NCBI GenBank assembly: GCA_017561615.1
Contig: JAFZBT010000036.1
Location: 1 to 32,452, forward strand
DNA: 32,452 bases
DNA from: Erysipelotrichaceae bacterium
GTDB lineage: Bacteria; Bacillota_I; Bacilli_A; Erysipelotrichales; Erysipelotrichaceae
Direction of reading: 5' to 3'
The translations under genes and the position numbers were made by a program. The notes below the pieces were generated by a model. The model was given only the letters and a program-made list of their open reading frames with translations. It was not told the DNA's origin and did no database searches. Of this stretch, positions 30,701-32,452 are shown in pieces; the stretch's first letter is position 1; each line of letters opens with the position of its first letter.

Positions 30701-31180
30701 GGGCGTCTGCTTGTAGCCGGAGGCAACCAGTCTGGTTTTAAGTTCTTCCATGTTCCAGTTCTGTCCGACCCGGAGATCAATGATGTGCTTCCTAAAGGTC
30801 TGTCGGTCAGGAAGATAGCGGATCAGAGCCATGGCGTGGGTAACGATGATCAGCGGCCGCTCTTGAAGACAGAGGGAAGCCAGGACGTTCATCTGGTTTG
30901 CGTAGCTGTCCGGCGAAGCCGCCACAGCCTCGACGCGGAGGGATTCCTCCACGCTGAAAAGCAGCACATCGTCCTTTACCAGGGGGTATAGCCGGTTGTA
31001 GAGCTGCTGTGCTGTATAGATGTTTTCCTTTACGATGACGATTTTTCGGGGTTGCTGACGGAAGCTTGCGGCGATGATCAGAGGCTCTTCAACGTCGCTC
31101 AGACAGCTGAGCCCGGGCTTGTGCCCGGTAAGAGCCGCTACCGCCGGGTCGTCTGCCATCAGCCGGTACAGTTCATCCAT
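27785..31180 (-). CDS. mfd: Transcription-repair coupling factor Mfd
   Basis: An 1131-residue ATP-driven translocase that pushes stalled RNA polymerase off DNA and recruits UvrA. The N-terminal UvrB-homology part (GHKPGLSCLS) is followed by the RNA polymerase interaction domain (KKGDYVVHNRYGVGLYEGI, ~residues 490-510). The RecG-like motor has Walker A GDVGFGKTE near 615, DEEQRFG near 716 and LSATPIPRTMQ. GRVGRSDR and the C-terminal TRCF domain follow. The length is normal. ATG follows AAGGAGAAG and overlaps the end of pth by 8 bases. Confidence 0.97.
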   Translation of the reverse strand: MDELYRLMADDPAVAALTGHKPGLSCLSDVEEPLIIAASFRQQPRKIVIVKENIYTAQQLYNRLYPLVKDDVLLFSVEESLRVEAVAASPDSYANQMNVLASLCLQERPLIIVTHAMALIRYLPDRQTFRKHIIDLRVGQNWNMEELKTRLVASGYKQTPRVDQPLTFAQRGGVIDVFSIQNDQPVRIEFFDEEIDSLRFFDIASQRTVQKVQEVRIVPAGSLIYDEDFGDIRQRILKQLDNDCRKASDSGLLREAVERDLNYLENHINERYLYRYQAFFSGSVSLLDYLDGPDVIVNPTEAVANSLQMNIRENDEYITELFLDNRGLNWHSVFADFESVIGRYHPYRISGVLESGKTIRSDVRLSYFPLLPLDRAVDEIVSLSQDHRIHVSLSEGQLELLESHFEIKNLKLKDYAEVCDQEIAEGFNYHDEMYLSAREIFGMKQVKGRFDTKFREAEVLDSYQDLKKGDYVVHNRYGVGLYEGIITRGIMNHKQDYLQIRYRDSDTLLVPLEQFKLVRKFVAAEGVGIRLNKLGSSSWTKTKEKISQEVNDIAERLMALYSAREQNIGFAFSPDDEESRRFERNFPYALTDDQIRAIAEVKHDMEQSRPMDRLLCGDVGFGKTEVAMVAAFKACKDLKQVAYLCPTTILSRQHYNTFRERFKDFPVCVELINRYVPEAEQKDILKRLKEGRVDILIGTHRLLSKDVQFADLGLLIIDEEQRFGVQAKERIKELKQTIDVLSLSATPIPRTMQMSLVGVMSLSQLNTPPQNRTAIQTYVVEKNDSLIRETIQRELARGGQVFYLHNNVSDIYDVARKIRTLVPQADIGIGHGQMNREEIEDVMYRFVEGQYNVLVCTTIIETGIDIPNANTILIENAENFGLAQLYQIRGRVGRSDRIAYAYLMYSSTRSLSEVASKRLQSIKEFTELGSGYKVALRDLTIRGAGDLLGERQAGFINTIGMSLYLEMLNDAINRQKGIVRKPDEEPQFRAHDVEGYIPEKFISQDYEKLSIYQQLAAISSQEELESFRQAQSDYYGRLPVSIENLFLKKRIELLLNNNRIANYLEQARENSIVLTPETSSRVNGIEFFGRMYEIGADIRLKYLHKKITITVPKTKNYHQRIEEVLKEVDKL

Positions 31181-31748
31181 TCTTCTCCTTGGTGTTATAC
31201 ATGTTCATCACCCGGTCAAACGGGGTGTCGATGAATTTTACGGCGGCTTCAGCCGCTTTTTCCAGGGCAGCCTGATAAGCCTGCTGATCTTCCCGGCGGA
31301 CCTTGCCCAGGACATAGTCGATAGTCGGTATGTACGGAGACTTGTCAATGCCGATGCGGATGCGGTTGAAGCGTCTGGTTTTGAGGTGGGCAATGATGCT
31401 CTTGAGGCCGTTATGCCCGCCGTCCGAACCGCTGCTGCGCAGCCTGATGGTGCCGACCGGCAGGTCCAGATCATCATAGATGATCAGAATGTCTTTTTCC
31501 TTATCCAGCTTGTAATACGCTGCGGCCTTGCCGACCGCCCGGCCGGATTCGTTCATGTAGGTCTGCGGCTTCATCAGCACGACCTGTTCGCCGTTTACCG
31601 TTCCCTTGCCGATCAGGGCTTCAAATGCCCGGCGGGTTACCGGAATGCCCAGCTGCCGGCTGATGATGTCCATGGTCAAAAACCCGGTGTTATGCCTGGT
31701 CTTTTCGTATTTCTCTCCTGGATTTCCCAAACCGACAATGAGCTTCAT
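31173..31748 (-). CDS. pth: Peptidyl-tRNA hydrolase
   Basis: A 191-residue enzyme that frees tRNA from peptidyl-tRNAs dropped by ribosomes. The motif GLGNPGEKYEKTRHNTGF includes Asn10-type and catalytic His19 residues. YMNESGRAVG, IYDDLDLPVGTIRLRSSGSDGGHNGLKSI and RIRIGIDKS are all conserved. ATG follows GGAGG. It lies 27 bases after tcdA and overlaps mfd by 8 bases. Confidence 0.97.
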   Translation of the reverse strand: MKLIVGLGNPGEKYEKTRHNTGFLTMDIISRQLGIPVTRRAFEALIGKGTVNGEQVVLMKPQTYMNESGRAVGKAAAYYKLDKEKDILIIYDDLDLPVGTIRLRSSGSDGGHNGLKSIIAHLKTRRFNRIRIGIDKSPYIPTIDYVLGKVRREDQQAYQAALEKAAEAAVKFIDTPFDRVMNMYNTKEKNG

Positions 31749-31775
31749 GCTTTTCCTCCGGACTTTTATTTTACT

Positions 31776-32452
31776 CTAACCGTTCTGATTGTCAATCAGA
31801 TCGCTGATGACCCGGCTGGCGCACAGGATGCCGGCGCTGGCCGGCACGAACATCATTGACCCCAGAGCTTCTGCGCTGCTGTCCTTTGCCGGTTCCCGGC
31901 TGATGACGACCGGCACCTTAAGGCTGACGCCGTTCTTGCGGGCGATCTGTCTCAGGGCTCTGGCCATCGGATCGTTTTCCGTTTTGTCCAGCGTCGTGAT
32001 CTGCAGCTTCAGCGGATCCAGCCGGCGGGCCGTACCCATGGAACTGATGACTTTGATGCCGTTTTCCTGACAGTACTTCCACAGCATTACCTTGCTGGTG
32101 AGCGTGTCAATGGCATCGACTACATAGTCGACCTTTTCGGAAAAGAACCTGCTGATGTCATCGGCCTTCAGGAAGGCGTCGTAGCAGATGACCCGGACTT
32201 CCGGGTTAATGCTGCGGGCGCGGCGTTCAAAGGCTTCCGTCTTTCTTTCCCCCAGGCTTTCTTCGGTGGCCAGGATCTGGCGGTTGAAGTTGGAAAGCTC
32301 AACGGCGTCGTGATCGATCACGACCAGCGTACCGATGCCGCTGCGTACCAGCGCTTCCGCCGCGTAGCCGCCGACCCCGCCCAGACCGACGACCATGACG
32401 GTCGCCCTGTTAAGTCTGGAAACGCCGGGTTCACCTATGAGCAGCGCTGAGC
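31776..32452 (-). CDS. tcdA: tRNA threonylcarbamoyladenosine dehydratase (TcdA/CsdL), 5' end outside window
   Basis: An E1/ThiF-fold enzyme that activates and cyclises t6A37 in tRNA with ATP. The nucleotide-binding VVGLGGVGGYAAEALVRSG, DHDAVELSNFNRQ and VVDAIDTLTSKV are clear, and GTARRLDPLKLQ with the SLKVPVVISREPA segment fits TcdA rather than ThiF or MoeB. The coding frame runs on past an internal Met (32396) to the window edge, reading SALLIGEPGVSRLNRATV just before it, which is normal family sequence. The true start therefore lies just outside, probably within 10-25 codons. It heads the tcdA-pth-mfd-rqcP series in this window. Confidence 0.92.
   Translation of the reverse strand, partial: SALLIGEPGVSRLNRATVMVVGLGGVGGYAAEALVRSGIGTLVVIDHDAVELSNFNRQILATEESLGERKTEAFERRARSINPEVRVICYDAFLKADDISRFFSEKVDYVVDAIDTLTSKVMLWKYCQENGIKVISSMGTARRLDPLKLQITTLDKTENDPMARALRQIARKNGVSLKVPVVISREPAKDSSAEALGSMMFVPASAGILCASRVISDLIDNQNG

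Noticed and set aside
1..32452. tRNA, rRNA, tmRNA, CRISPR arrays, insertion sequences, prophage genes and attachment sites
   Set aside because: Looked for conserved T-arm sequences, repeated spacers, transposase motifs and long direct repeats; none was seen by eye. A tool search would be more sensitive for small RNAs.

Overview
The window is an ordinary, densely coded stretch of chromosome from a low-to-mid GC Firmicute, roughly half GC judged by eye. The likely group is Erysipelotrichia or a close relative. The evidence is the Gram-positive core block tcdA-pth-mfd-rqcP-divIC and tilS-hpt-ftsH-hslO-dus, a CIRCE-controlled Hsp20, an FMN riboswitch in front of ribU, an LtaS-family enzyme, and AAGGAGG-type ribosome binding sites with TATAAT promoters. 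No sporulation genes, mobile elements, CRISPR arrays, rRNA or tRNA were seen. The lineage is inferred and was not tested by a search.

Left part (1-9276). A cytosolic beta-lactamase-fold serine hydrolase, apparently behind a 22-codon leader ORF, converges on a GNAT acetyltransferase. A rightward operon then encodes a GT4 glycosyltransferase, a condensation-type (HxxxDG) acyltransferase and a zinc-ribbon membrane protein. Facing it is a leftward pair, a small lipoprotein and an LtaS-type sulfatase-fold enzyme. Divergent from that pair is a diacylglycerol-kinase-like lipid kinase. These genes look like a glycolipid / lipoteichoic-acid / diacylglycerol neighbourhood.

Middle part (9327-17236). 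secG and smpB (without rnr between them), a cyclophilin and a lone E2/CAT-like protein read rightward. The leftward block tilS-hpt-ftsH-hslO-dus covers tRNA lysidine formation, purine salvage, membrane proteolysis, redox chaperoning and tRNA dihydrouridylation.

Right part (17255-32452). A MazF-fold protein, a TagO/WecA-like phosphoglycosyltransferase, a DUF1146 membrane protein, Hsp20 with two CIRCE operators, the FMN-riboswitch ribU-flavokinase operon, a three-gene flavoprotein/glycerol-3-phosphate dehydrogenase-like operon, a small multidrug-export-type membrane protein, a membrane-anchored XRE regulator and an Mbeg1-like hydrolase lie between tilS and divIC. The core block resumes as divIC, rqcP, mfd, pth and a tcdA cut by the window edge. 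In many Firmicutes divIC and tilS are close neighbours, so about 10 kb of unrelated genes appears to separate two halves of a normally continuous cluster here.

Almost every transcription unit ends in a clear intrinsic terminator, several of which overlap the stop codon, and many promoters sit only 15-25 bases from the start codon. I found no clearly undescribed system. The best leads are the leader ORF/hydrolase coupling, the lipid module with its LtaS-lipoprotein pair, the solitary MazF-like gene beside tilS, and the FMN-controlled flavokinase lacking an FAD synthetase domain.
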